Positions 7,899-15,347 of a stretch of 20,482 nt of DNA are shown here, in pieces. Each line of letters opens with the position of its first letter. Positions within the stretch are counted from its first letter, which is position 1. Position numbers and translations under genes: made by a program. The notes below the pieces were generated by a model. It made no database searches and was not told where the DNA came from. It saw only the letters and a program-made list of their open reading frames with translations. This DNA is from CAVTWS01 sp964390555 (lineage in GTDB: Bacteria; Actinomycetota; Acidimicrobiia; Acidimicrobiales; SHLQ01), in NCBI GenBank assembly GCA_964390555.1, contig CAYMJU010000150.1:1-20482 (forward strand), in the 5' to 3' direction.

Positions 7899-8783
7899 TC
7901 AGAGGCCCAGGATCTCGGCGGCTTCGGCGCACGTCGCTGGGCGGCGGCCGCACGACTCGACGAGGTCGACCGCGGCCCGCACCAGCTCCAAGTTGCCCGG
8001 CGCGGTCGGATCGTCTTCGAGCCCGACGCGCAGGTGGCCGCCGGCCTCGACCGCGAGGCGCGCCACCGGGCTGTCGAGCACGTTGCCGCCGAGCACGGTG
8101 ACGCCCCACGTCAGCCCGGAGTCGCCGAGCATCGCTCGGTACAGGGCCAGCGCCTCGGGGATCGCGGGCGCCGAGAAAGTGGGGTAGCCCGTTCCGAAGT
8201 AGCCATTCTCGCCCGAGAAGTAGAACTTGACCATCGCCCCGGCCGGCAGCAGCCCGGCGCGGTGGTAGCCGAGCACCATGCGCAAGAAGCCGGGCTCGTA
8301 GATCGCCATGCTCGGTCCGAGCCCGAGCTCGCGACACGTCGACATCATGTAGTGGATGTCGTTGGGGCTGTTCGAGTAGACGAACGCGGAGCGGCTCGGG
8401 GTGCCGTCGGGACCGAAGCTGGCGAGGTTCGCCGACCCGGGATCGAGACAACCGCCGCGGATCAGTCCCTCGGCGGCGAGGAACCGATGGTGGTCGTAGC
8501 GATCCTCAACCGAGCCTCCGCCGGACATGGTGGGGTACAGGATCGCGTCGGGACGCTCCGCGAGCACGAGGCGATACGCCGCGGCGTAGTCCTCGGCCGT
8601 CTCGGCGGGTGATCGGCGCTCGCCGAGCGGTCGGCTCGGATGGGTGTGCACGATCGACGCCCCGGCCGCCATGCACGCGAGGGTGTCGGCCGCGATCTCC
8701 TCGGGCGTCTCGGGAGCCGCCGGGTTGCGGTCCTTGCGGGTGATGCCGTTGACGGCGACCTCGATGATGACCGGTGTGCTCAT
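7899..8783 (-). CDS. BKACE family beta-keto acid cleavage enzyme (DUF849)
   Basis: 294 residues, normal for the family. Members are Zn-dependent TIM-barrel enzymes that exchange a beta-keto acid with acetyl-CoA to give acetoacetate and a new acyl-CoA (the type enzyme Kce acts on 3-keto-5-aminohexanoate). Visible motifs are IIEVAVNG (6-13), the metal pair His46-x-His48 in VHTHPS, and GGHLRVGLED (248-257) with the third ligand Glu256 and Arg252. The stretch after the HxH pair reads PSRP instead of the common VRDP, which may change substrate choice. A GGAG-like sequence precedes ATG 8783. The gene follows the carbon-nitrogen hydrolase by 47 bp and precedes CysQ in the same frame. Its place after an aminotransferase suggests it acts on a keto acid from deamination, which is an inference. 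Confidence 0.9.
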   Translation of the reverse strand: MSTPVIIEVAVNGITRKDRNPAAPETPEEIAADTLACMAAGASIVHTHPSRPLGERRSPAETAEDYAAAYRLVLAERPDAILYPTMSGGGSVEDRYDHHRFLAAEGLIRGGCLDPGSANLASFGPDGTPSRSAFVYSNSPNDIHYMMSTCRELGLGPSMAIYEPGFLRMVLGYHRAGLLPAGAMVKFYFSGENGYFGTGYPTFSAPAIPEALALYRAMLGDSGLTWGVTVLGGNVLDSPVARLAVEAGGHLRVGLEDDPTAPGNLELVRAAVDLVESCGRRPATCAEAAEILGL

Positions 8784-8830
8784 GGTCGTCGCTCCGCTTC
8801 GCTCATTCGGTCATCATCGCACCAAACCGG

Positions 8831-9610
8831 TCAGCGGCGATCGGCGAGGAAGGGGAACCGGGCGCGGACCGCCCGCACGGTTTCCGCCGAGACGTTCGCC
8901 GAGATCACGGTCTCGGCGCGGGCCGCGGTGGCGAGCAACTCGCCGAGCGGGTCGACGATGCGGCTGTCGCCCGAGTAGTCGAGACCTCCACCCGTTCCGA
9001 CCCGGTTCACGCCGATCACGTAGGTCTGGTTCTCGATGGCCCGGGCCTGGAGGAGCGCCTGCCAGTGCAGCCGGCGGCCCTCGGGCCAGTTGGCCACGAC
9101 CACGAACAGATCGGTGCTCGGGCCGTTGACCCAGAACTCGTCGCCGAAGCGCAGGTCGTAACAGACGAACGGCGTGACCCGGACCCCGTTGACCTCGACG
9201 GTCAAGAAGTCGGCGCCGGCGTCGAAGTGCTCGTGCTCGCCGGCGTAGCTGAAGGGATGGATCTTCGAATACCGGTGGAGCTGCCCGCCGGGTCCGGCGA
9301 GCACGAACCGGTTCGTCGGCCGCTCGAACCCGGCCGTGCGCTCCGGCAGGGAGCCGCACACCCACACGCCGTGTTCTGCCGCCTGCCCGGCCAGGAAGCG
9401 GGTGCTCGGGCCGTCGGGGTCCTCGGCCGCGGCCGCGATCGCCTGCGCGAAGCCGGTCGAGTAGAACTCGGTCAATACGACGAGATCGGCGCCCGAGGCC
9501 GCGGCCCCGGCGATCATCGGTGCCAGGTGGGCGAAGTTGGCGGCCGGGTCGTTCCAGATCGTGTCGTGCTGGATCCCGGCGACCCGCAACTCGCCGTGCG
9601 GTGAAGTCAT
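8831..9610 (-). CDS. Carbon-nitrogen hydrolase (nitrilase superfamily), omega-amidase-like
   Basis: 259 residues from ATG 9610. The catalytic triad is plain: Glu48 in VVLTEFYSTGF, Lys116 in YSKIHPF and Cys150 in PFVCYDLRF. The C-terminal FPFLADRR is also typical. Of the nitrilase branches it most resembles the omega-amidase/YafV group, which hydrolyses alpha-keto acid amides such as 2-oxoglutaramate, but other amides are possible. The frame is open further upstream to 9772, but those residues are arginine-rich and overlap the aminotransferase, so the later ATG is preferred. That ATG overlaps the aminotransferase stop (ATGA at 9607-9610), so the two proteins are translationally coupled. Pairing of an omega-amidase with a glutamine-type transaminase is known in other bacteria and supports the assignment. 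Confidence 0.9.
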   Translation of the reverse strand: MTSPHGELRVAGIQHDTIWNDPAANFAHLAPMIAGAAASGADLVVLTEFYSTGFAQAIAAAAEDPDGPSTRFLAGQAAEHGVWVCGSLPERTAGFERPTNRFVLAGPGGQLHRYSKIHPFSYAGEHEHFDAGADFLTVEVNGVRVTPFVCYDLRFGDEFWVNGPSTDLFVVVANWPEGRRLHWQALLQARAIENQTYVIGVNRVGTGGGLDYSGDSRIVDPLGELLATAARAETVISANVSAETVRAVRARFPFLADRR

Positions 9611-10800
9611 GGTCGTGTCTCCTCGCCCCGGTGCGCGGTTCGCAGGGCGGCCAATCGGCCGACCGCGTCGTCGAGAACCTCGGTGCGCTTGCAGAAGGCG
9701 AAGCGCACGAGCGGCGAACCCTCGGCCTTGTCGTCGTAGAACACCACGCTCGGCACCGCGACCACGCCACACCGCTCGGGGAGCGCTAAGCAGAACGCCC
9801 GACCGTCGGTCTCGCCGAACGGTCGGATGTCGGTCGTCACGAAGTAGGTGCCGGCCGGTCGCATCACGCCGAACCCGGCCGCGGCGAGGCCGGCCGACAG
9901 CTGGTCGCGCTTGGCCCGCATGTCATCGACAAACGACCGGTAGTAGTCGTCGCCGAGCCGGAGTCCGACCGCGACCGCGTGCTGGAACGGCGCGCCGCTG
10001 ACGTAGGTGAGGAACTGCTTGGCGGTGCGCACCGCCTCGACCAGGGTGCGCCGGGCGCAGATCCAGCCGATCTTCCAGCCGGTGAACGAGAACGTCTTGC
10101 CGGCTGACGAGATGGTGATCGTGCGGTCCCGCATTCCCGGCAGGCTCGCCATGGCGATGTGCTCACCGTCGAAGACCAGGTGCTCGTAGACCTCGTCGGT
10201 GACGACGAGCAGGTCGTGCTCCACCGCCAGTGCGGCGATGTGGGCCATCTCGTCGGCGGAGAAGACCTTGCCGGTCGGGTTGTGCGGGGTGTTGAGCAGG
10301 ATCAGGCGGGTGCGAGGGCTGATCGCCCGTTCGAGCTCGACCGGGTCGTAGGCGAACTCGGGTGCCCGCAGGGTCACCACCTTGCGCACCGCTCCAGCCA
10401 TGGCGATGCACGCCGCGTAGGAGTCGTAGTAGGGCTCGAAGACCACGACCTCGTCGCCGGTGTCGAGCAACGCGAGCAGGCACGCGGCGATGGCCTCGGT
10501 CGCGCCCGCGGTGACGAGGATCTCGGTGTCGGGATCGTGTTCCAACCCGTAGAACCGGGTCTGGTGCTCGGCGATCGCCCGCCGCAGATCGGGGATGCCG
10601 GGGCCGGGCGGGTATTGGTTGTGGCCGGCCCGGATGGCGGCGATCGCCGCTTCCGCGACCTCGGCCGGGCCGTCGGTGTCGGGGAACCCCTGCCCGAGGT
10701 TGACCGAGCCGGTGCGCACGGCCAAGGCCGACATCTCGGCGAAGATCGTCTCGCCGAAGCCCTGAAGCCGCGACGTGAGGTACGGGTGACGGGCGGGCAT
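9607..10800 (-). CDS. PLP-dependent class I/II aminotransferase, DapC/YbdL-like
   Basis: 397 residues. Fold-type I motifs are all present: VNLGQGFPD (33-41), NTPHNPTGK (170-178), TDEVYEHLVFD (201-211), the PLP lysine Lys235 in SSAGKTFSFTGWKIGW, and the carboxylate-binding Arg366 in LVRFAF. The sequence closely recalls mycobacterial DapC (N-succinyldiaminopimelate aminotransferase) and the methionine/glutamine-type transaminases of the same clade, so lysine biosynthesis cannot be excluded. The coupled omega-amidase-like gene favours a glutamine- or methionine-type keto acid transamination. The ATG at 10800 starts 5 bp after the M24 stop; an in-frame GTG at 10809 that overlaps that stop (GTGA) is an alternative start adding three residues. 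Cytosolic. Confidence 0.91.
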   Translation of the reverse strand: MPARHPYLTSRLQGFGETIFAEMSALAVRTGSVNLGQGFPDTDGPAEVAEAAIAAIRAGHNQYPPGPGIPDLRRAIAEHQTRFYGLEHDPDTEILVTAGATEAIAACLLALLDTGDEVVVFEPYYDSYAACIAMAGAVRKVVTLRAPEFAYDPVELERAISPRTRLILLNTPHNPTGKVFSADEMAHIAALAVEHDLLVVTDEVYEHLVFDGEHIAMASLPGMRDRTITISSAGKTFSFTGWKIGWICARRTLVEAVRTAKQFLTYVSGAPFQHAVAVGLRLGDDYYRSFVDDMRAKRDQLSAGLAAAGFGVMRPAGTYFVTTDIRPFGETDGRAFCLALPERCGVVAVPSVVFYDDKAEGSPLVRFAFCKRTEVLDDAVGRLAALRTAHRGEETRP

Positions 10801-10805
10801 CGACG

Positions 10806-11972
10806 TCACACGGCCATCCGGCGCGAAGCCCGGGACAACACGAGGGGCTCGGCATCGGTCACGAGGAGGGTGTCGCGCAGGAGCACGCCGCCGGTACCGG
10901 CCTCCCACAGCCACACCTGGGCGGTGAGCGTCTGTCCGGCCAGCAGCTTCTCCGCATGGCCGAATCGATCGGTGACCACCGGCGGTTCGAACCCGAGCCC
11001 GACACCGCGCACGATCGGCAGGTCCGCCGGCACGGCACCCACCGCGGCCTGGTGAGCGGCGACGAGGTCGGCACCCGTCGCGTCGGCCCGGCATGCGGCG
11101 ACCAACCGGTCGAGCGCATCGCCAGCCCGAGCGGCCAGGTCGAGCGCGGCGGGGCTCGGCTCGCCCACCGACACGGTGCGGGCGAAACCGCCCTCGTAAC
11201 CGTTATAGAGAACGCCGACGTCGAACGCTGTGAGGTCACCAGCGGTGAGCTCGCGGTGATCACACAGGCGCCGAAGTTCGGGCCGATCCGGCGATGTCAC
11301 GACCGCGACATTCTCCGACGCGGGTGTGGTCACGCCGAAGTCGGTCATGCGCTGCACGAAGCGGCCCACCAGCTCTCGTTCGGTTGCACCGACGCGCACG
11401 CCGACGCGGGCGTGGTCGTGCGCCGCCTCGGCGATCCGGCACGCGGTAGTGATGCACGCCACCTCATCGGGGGTTTTGGTAACGCGGGCCGCCCGCATCG
11501 CCGCGTCGCCATCGACGATCGTCGCTTTCGGCGCCACGGCCGCGACCAGCCGACCGAAGCTCGGCGACATCCCGTCGGTCCCGATCACCGTCGCGTCAGC
11601 CAGCCCATCGATACGTGCCAGCGCGGTGATCATGTGGCCCGGGTTCCACGTGATGCCGTAGAGGTGGTCGCGTGGGATCTCGTCGGGTATGCCGTCGTCC
11701 CATGTCGACAGCACGTGCGCCGCGCCGGTCGCCCGCACTATCAGACACCCGGGGCCGAATGGCCGGGTGAACGCCGTCCACAGCCGGCGGGCACCGCTCG
11801 CGTAGCGGGCGTTGTCCTCGCGGCCGAGCACGAGCACGTCGATGCCGGCCCGTTCCATCTGGTCGAGGACCCGGGCTCGCCGCTCGGCCCGCAGGCCGGG
11901 GAAGTCGACTCGCCCGCCGTCGGGAAGGGCCATTGTCCCCTGGTTGTCGCCGGTCCGTGTAGTAGCGGTCAT
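10806..11972 (-). CDS. Degenerate M24 (aminopeptidase P/creatinase-fold) protein lacking metal ligands
   Basis: 388 residues with a creatinase-type N-terminal domain (about 25-165) and a pita-bread domain (170-388). Compared with the five M24 metal ligands, the first Asp (Asp251 in FDVGVLYNGY) and first Glu (Glu357 in WLWEAGTGG) remain. The second Asp is Gly262 (YEGGFART), the His is Arg322 (VRGVGLG), and the last Glu is Arg366 (LLRDTLLVT). It is therefore unlikely to bind the usual dinuclear centre. It may act without metal, as creatinase does, or serve as a non-catalytic partner of the intact M24 protein encoded just upstream. Its ATG overlaps that gene's stop (ATGA at 11969-11972), which fits equal synthesis. 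No frameshift or stop interrupts the gene, and the fold residues are well kept, so it does not look like a decaying pseudogene. Confidence 0.85.
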   Translation of the reverse strand: MTATTRTGDNQGTMALPDGGRVDFPGLRAERRARVLDQMERAGIDVLVLGREDNARYASGARRLWTAFTRPFGPGCLIVRATGAAHVLSTWDDGIPDEIPRDHLYGITWNPGHMITALARIDGLADATVIGTDGMSPSFGRLVAAVAPKATIVDGDAAMRAARVTKTPDEVACITTACRIAEAAHDHARVGVRVGATERELVGRFVQRMTDFGVTTPASENVAVVTSPDRPELRRLCDHRELTAGDLTAFDVGVLYNGYEGGFARTVSVGEPSPAALDLAARAGDALDRLVAACRADATGADLVAAHQAAVGAVPADLPIVRGVGLGFEPPVVTDRFGHAEKLLAGQTLTAQVWLWEAGTGGVLLRDTLLVTDAEPLVLSRASRRMAV

Positions 11973-13195
11973 GGCGTCACGAAGGGGTCGTAGGGATAGT
12001 CGCCGGAGAGCTTTTCGAAGCCGTCGTCGGTGACGGCGACGATCTCTTCTCCCCGGTACCCGCCGACTCCGTCTTCCCAGGTGCACGGTTCGAGCACGAG
12101 CACCATGCCGGGCTCGAGGACGTAGCTGTCATCGAACGCCTCGCCCAGGTCGGTACCGACTAGGGGCATCTCGGCGCTCTCGATGCCCAGGCTGTGGGCC
12201 AGGTAGAAGTGCGGCATCCAGGGTTTGGTCCCCCCGTTCGCCTCAATGGCGGCCCGGCACAAGTCGCCATTGGTCACCCCGGGGCCGAGCCGGGCGCAGA
12301 CGGCGTCGATGATGTCGAGATATCGCTCGAAGTGTCGGTGCAATGCTGGGCTCGGGCGAGGGTCGTCGCTCACGATCCAGGTGCGGCCGAAGTCCGACGC
12401 GTACCCGCCGTAGTGCGAACCCGAGTCGACCCACAGCAGGTCCCCCTCAGCGAGGATGCGGTCGGTCGTGGGGAGCGGGAAGGCGAGGTCGCCGTGGGTG
12501 GTCCATGGGCCGGCGGCCAGGGAGTGCGGCATCACCGTCCAGATCGGGTCGATCGCGTTGGCGTCGGCGCCGAGCTCGTGCAACCGGCGCAGGAAGTAGC
12601 CGGTCAGCTCGGTCTGGCGCAGGCCCGGGCGCAGGATCTCGTAGGTCGACCTCATGGCCTCTTCGGCGATGCGCTGCGATCGGCGAATGCACTCGAGCTC
12701 GTCGGCGGTCTTGCACAGCTTCGCCGGGCCGATCACCGACGAGGCGTCGACCAGCTCGGCTCCGCCCGCGAGCACATCGAGGTTGCGGTGGACGGCCGCC
12801 GGTTGCTCGTCGATCCCCATCCGCTTCCCCGCCCGGCCGCCGAGAAGCTCATCGAGAATGGGGGCGAAGGCGTGCACGCCTTCGTCGAGGTCGGGCCACA
12901 CCGCGCCCCGCACCCGCTCAGGCGCCAGCTCGATGGGCGCCGACGCCGGGTCGTGGGTGAACAACCACGGCTGATCGTCGCCTCGCACGACCACCGCGAC
13001 GGGCCGCCGGAATCCGGCATGGGTGGCATCGGCCCCCACGATCGTGGCCCCCGTCGCATAGGTGACATGGCTTCCGCTCAGGAGCAGCAGCGCGTCGGTG
13101 CTCTGGCGGTCGAGCTGGTCTTGCAGCTTCGACATTCGGTCCCGGTTCATCCGAGCCCGATCGAGCGTCCCGTTCGCGAACTCGATCATCGGCAT
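11969..13195 (-). CDS. M24 family metallopeptidase (Xaa-Pro dipeptidase/aminopeptidase P-like)
   Basis: 408 residues from ATG 13195. The N-terminal creatinase-type domain (about 15-165) precedes a catalytic pita-bread domain. All five metal ligands can be placed: Asp257 (WVDSGSHYGGY), Asp268 (ASDFGRT), His334 (LAHSLGIE), Glu369 (LEPCTWEDG) and Glu383 (YRGEEIVAVT). Members remove N-terminal residues before proline or hydrolyse related amide and C-N bonds; ectoine hydrolase is another M24 enzyme, so a small-molecule substrate is possible. ATGs at 13213 (adding six residues) and 13189 are alternatives; upstream codons to 13252 look noncoding. It is the first gene of the minus-strand block and is divergent from the MaoC-type gene. 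It is coupled by ATGA to the degenerate M24 gene. Confidence 0.9.
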   Translation of the reverse strand: MPMIEFANGTLDRARMNRDRMSKLQDQLDRQSTDALLLLSGSHVTYATGATIVGADATHAGFRRPVAVVVRGDDQPWLFTHDPASAPIELAPERVRGAVWPDLDEGVHAFAPILDELLGGRAGKRMGIDEQPAAVHRNLDVLAGGAELVDASSVIGPAKLCKTADELECIRRSQRIAEEAMRSTYEILRPGLRQTELTGYFLRRLHELGADANAIDPIWTVMPHSLAAGPWTTHGDLAFPLPTTDRILAEGDLLWVDSGSHYGGYASDFGRTWIVSDDPRPSPALHRHFERYLDIIDAVCARLGPGVTNGDLCRAAIEANGGTKPWMPHFYLAHSLGIESAEMPLVGTDLGEAFDDSYVLEPGMVLVLEPCTWEDGVGGYRGEEIVAVTDDGFEKLSGDYPYDPFVTP

Positions 13196-13258
13196 GGCCC
13201 CAGTTTGACCCATCGGCGGCGGGCGGTGCCGATCCAGACCGTTCGAAGGCACGGTGGG

Positions 13259-13264
13259 TACTCT
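13259..13264 (+). promoter_or_regulatory. Candidate -10 element for the MaoC-methyltransferase pair
   Basis: TACTCT fits TANNNT. Transcription would begin near 13271, just ahead of the strong ribosome binding site at 13277-13283. No clear -35 hexamer lies at the right distance. Confidence 0.33.
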
Positions 13265-13276
13265 GCACGGGCGATC

Positions 13277-13283
13277 GGGAGGA
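13277..13283 (+). promoter_or_regulatory. Strong ribosome binding site for the MaoC-type gene
   Basis: GGGAGGA lies five bases upstream of ATG 13289. It fixes this start although the frame is open for a long way upstream on the antisense strand of the M24 gene. Confidence 0.75.
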
Positions 13284-13288
13284 CAGCG

Positions 13289-14278
13289 ATGCCGGTGAAC
13301 GAGGACGGTCCGTACTTCGACGATTTCGTGGTGGGCGAGACGCTACCCCCCGCCCCCGACATCACGATCACGCCCGGCGACCTGGCGGTGTACCAGTCGA
13401 TCTGCGGCGATCCGCTGCGCGTCCCGCTCAGCCACGAGCTGTCTCGGGCGGTGACGGGCTCGGATCGGCCACTGGTGAACCCGGCGTATGTGCTCCAGGT
13501 CGCTATCGGGCAGTCGACCGTCGCCACCCGCCGGGTGGTGGCCAACCTCTTCTACCGCGGCGTGATCCAGCGCACGCCGGTGTTCGTGGGCGACACGTTG
13601 TCGACCTCGGTCACCATCAAGGGGCTGAAGGAGAACGCCCGTCGGCCCGACCGGGAACCGAGGGGCATGGCGCTGCTCGGGATCACGACGCTGAACCAGG
13701 CCGGCGCGACCGTCGTCGATTTCGAGCGCTGCGCGATGGTTCGCTCGCGCGGCACCGAGCCGACGGGCCACGACGACGACTTGGGCCCGGCGTCGAGCCC
13801 GCTCGAGCTCGATCCCTACGAAGCAGCCGCGCCGACCTCGTGGCGGCTCGACCAGTTGCCCCCCGGTCCGTCGTGGGACGTCGGCCAGTCTCGGGTCGAC
13901 CAGCTCCGCGACACGGTGACGAATGCGCCCGAGTTGGCCCGGCTCACCCAGAACCTGGCACCGCCTCACCGCGACGCGTCGCTCGGCCAGGGGGGCCGGC
14001 GACTCGTGTACGGAGGCCACACGATCGGGTTGGCCCAGGCCTCCCTCGCCCGGCTGCTTCCGTCGATGGCGACCGTGGTCGGTTGGCTGAGCTGTGACCA
14101 CATCGGGCCGGTGTTCGAGGCCGACGTGTTGTCGTTCCGCGCTGAGCTCCTCGCCGAGCGATCGGTTGCGAATGGCCGGTTGCTCGCGTTCTCGGTCATC
14201 GCCGCCACCGACCGGCCCGATGTCGCCCCCCAACCCACCGACGTCCTCGATTGGCGCCCCGTGGTCCTCGCCCGATGA
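13289..14278 (+). CDS. MaoC-like double-hotdog acyl-CoA hydratase
   Basis: 329 residues with two hotdog domains. The first (about 9-155) begins FDDFVVGETLP and includes ICGDPLRVPLSHE and the strand FVGDTLSTSVTIKG. The second (about 215-325) has NLAPPHRDASLG (222-233) followed by RLVYGGHTIGLAQ (238-250), a signature of MaoC/R-specific hydratase proteins. The expected activity is hydration or dehydration of an enoyl- or 3-hydroxyacyl-CoA; related double-hotdog proteins act on mesaconyl-type or steroid-chain CoA esters. A linker at about 155-200 is rich in Asp and Pro. The GGGAGGA site five bases before ATG 13289 fixes the start. The gene is divergent from the M24 pair and ends 7 bp before the DNA methyltransferase start. 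Chemistry likely, substrate unknown. Confidence 0.85.
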   Translation: MPVNEDGPYFDDFVVGETLPPAPDITITPGDLAVYQSICGDPLRVPLSHELSRAVTGSDRPLVNPAYVLQVAIGQSTVATRRVVANLFYRGVIQRTPVFVGDTLSTSVTIKGLKENARRPDREPRGMALLGITTLNQAGATVVDFERCAMVRSRGTEPTGHDDDLGPASSPLELDPYEAAAPTSWRLDQLPPGPSWDVGQSRVDQLRDTVTNAPELARLTQNLAPPHRDASLGQGGRRLVYGGHTIGLAQASLARLLPSMATVVGWLSCDHIGPVFEADVLSFRAELLAERSVANGRLLAFSVIAATDRPDVAPQPTDVLDWRPVVLAR

Positions 14279-14285
14279 CGGCTCG

Positions 14286-15347
14286 GTGATCAAGTACCTG
14301 GGCTCCAAGCGACGGCTCGTTCCGGTGTTGGGCGAACTGTTCGGAGCGAGCGGCGCCCGCTCGGCCATCGACTTGTTCTCCGGTACCACCCGGGTGGCCC
14401 AGGAGTTCAAGCGCCGGGGCGGCTACGTGACCGCCGTCGACTCGGCCCGCTACGCCACGGCGTTCGCTCGCTGCTACGTCGAGACCGACGTTTCCACCGT
14501 CGATGTGGCGGCACTCGACACTGAACTGTCGCGGCTCGACGCACTCCCCGCGCTCGACGGCTACGTGACCGAGGTGTTCTGCCGCCAGTCGCGCTTCCTC
14601 CAGCCCCACAATGGCGAGCGGATCGACGGCATTCGTGCCGAGATCGAGCGGTCGTGGGCCGGCCACCGGTGGGAACCGATCCTGCTCACGGCACTCGTCG
14701 AGGCCGCCGATCGCGTCGACTCGACCACCGGAGTGCAGATGGCGTACCTGAAGCAGTGGGCACCCCGCAGCCGCCAACGGCTCACGCTCCGCCGACCCCA
14801 CCTTCTCGCCGGTCCGGGCCGAGCGGTGCTGGGCGACGCCGTCGAGATCGCGTCCACGCTCGCTGGCGCCGACCTCGCGTACCTCGACCCGCCATACAAC
14901 CAGCACCGGTACCTCGGCAACTACCACGTGTGGGAGACGATCGTTGCCGGCGACGAGCCCGACCACTACGGCGTGGCGTGCAAGCGGAGCGACCTGCGCG
15001 CCCCGGAAGCGCGAAGCGCGTTCAACTCGCGCCGCACGATGCCTGCGGCGTTGCGAACCGCTATCGAGCGGGTGCCGGCCGACGTCGTCGTGGTGTCGTA
15101 CAACGACGAGTCGTGGGTGAGCGCCGACGAGATCGCCGCGTGGTGTGCGCCACGCGGCCGGGTCGAGGTGTTGGCGTTCGAGTCGAACCGCTACGTCGGG
15201 GCGCGCATCGGCATCCACAACCCCGCCGGCGAACGCGTCGGAACCGTCGGGCGGCTACGAAACGTCGAGTACGTGGTCGTGGCGGGGCCCGACGAGCAGG
15301 TCGGGCGAATGGTCGACGCCGCGGCTCACCACTCGCCGGCGTCGTAG
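14286..15347 (+). CDS. D12-class (Dam-like) N6-adenine DNA methyltransferase, apparently orphan
   Basis: 353 residues starting at GTG 14286. The start is chosen because the conserved motif X (IKYLGSKRRL) comes immediately after it and no ATG is in frame nearby. Motif I (SAM binding) is AIDLFSGTTRVAQEF (27-41), the catalytic motif IV is LAYLDPPYNQHRYLG (198-212), and SYND (271-274) fits motif V/VI. The order X-I-IV is that of alpha-class adenine methyltransferases (PF02086). No restriction endonuclease, specificity subunit or phage gene is visible nearby, so it looks solitary. It sits 7 bp after the MaoC-type gene and probably shares its transcript. Its 3' end overlaps the convergent SDR gene by 22 bp. 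Target sequence not predictable. Confidence 0.88.
   Translation: MIKYLGSKRRLVPVLGELFGASGARSAIDLFSGTTRVAQEFKRRGGYVTAVDSARYATAFARCYVETDVSTVDVAALDTELSRLDALPALDGYVTEVFCRQSRFLQPHNGERIDGIRAEIERSWAGHRWEPILLTALVEAADRVDSTTGVQMAYLKQWAPRSRQRLTLRRPHLLAGPGRAVLGDAVEIASTLAGADLAYLDPPYNQHRYLGNYHVWETIVAGDEPDHYGVACKRSDLRAPEARSAFNSRRTMPAALRTAIERVPADVVVVSYNDESWVSADEIAAWCAPRGRVEVLAFESNRYVGARIGIHNPAGERVGTVGRLRNVEYVVVAGPDEQVGRMVDAAAHHSPAS

Noticed and set aside
7899..7901. TGA as selenocysteine codon joining BKACE and CysQ
   Set aside because: The BKACE ends at its normal length and no SECIS-like hairpin stands out just after the TGA. Kept only as an unlikely option under the CysQ start problem.
9611..9772. Upstream start for the carbon-nitrogen hydrolase
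   Set aside because: The added residues are Arg-rich and non-homologous. The ATGA overlap at 9607-9610 is the natural start.
10801..11094. Extended N-terminus of the aminotransferase
   Set aside because: The added 98 residues are Arg/Pro-rich, antisense-like sequence within the M24 gene; homology begins just after ATG 10800.
12194..13288. N-terminal extension of the MaoC frame across the M24 gene
   Set aside because: The extension is antisense to a well-supported M24 protein, and a strong ribosome binding site fixes the start at 13289.
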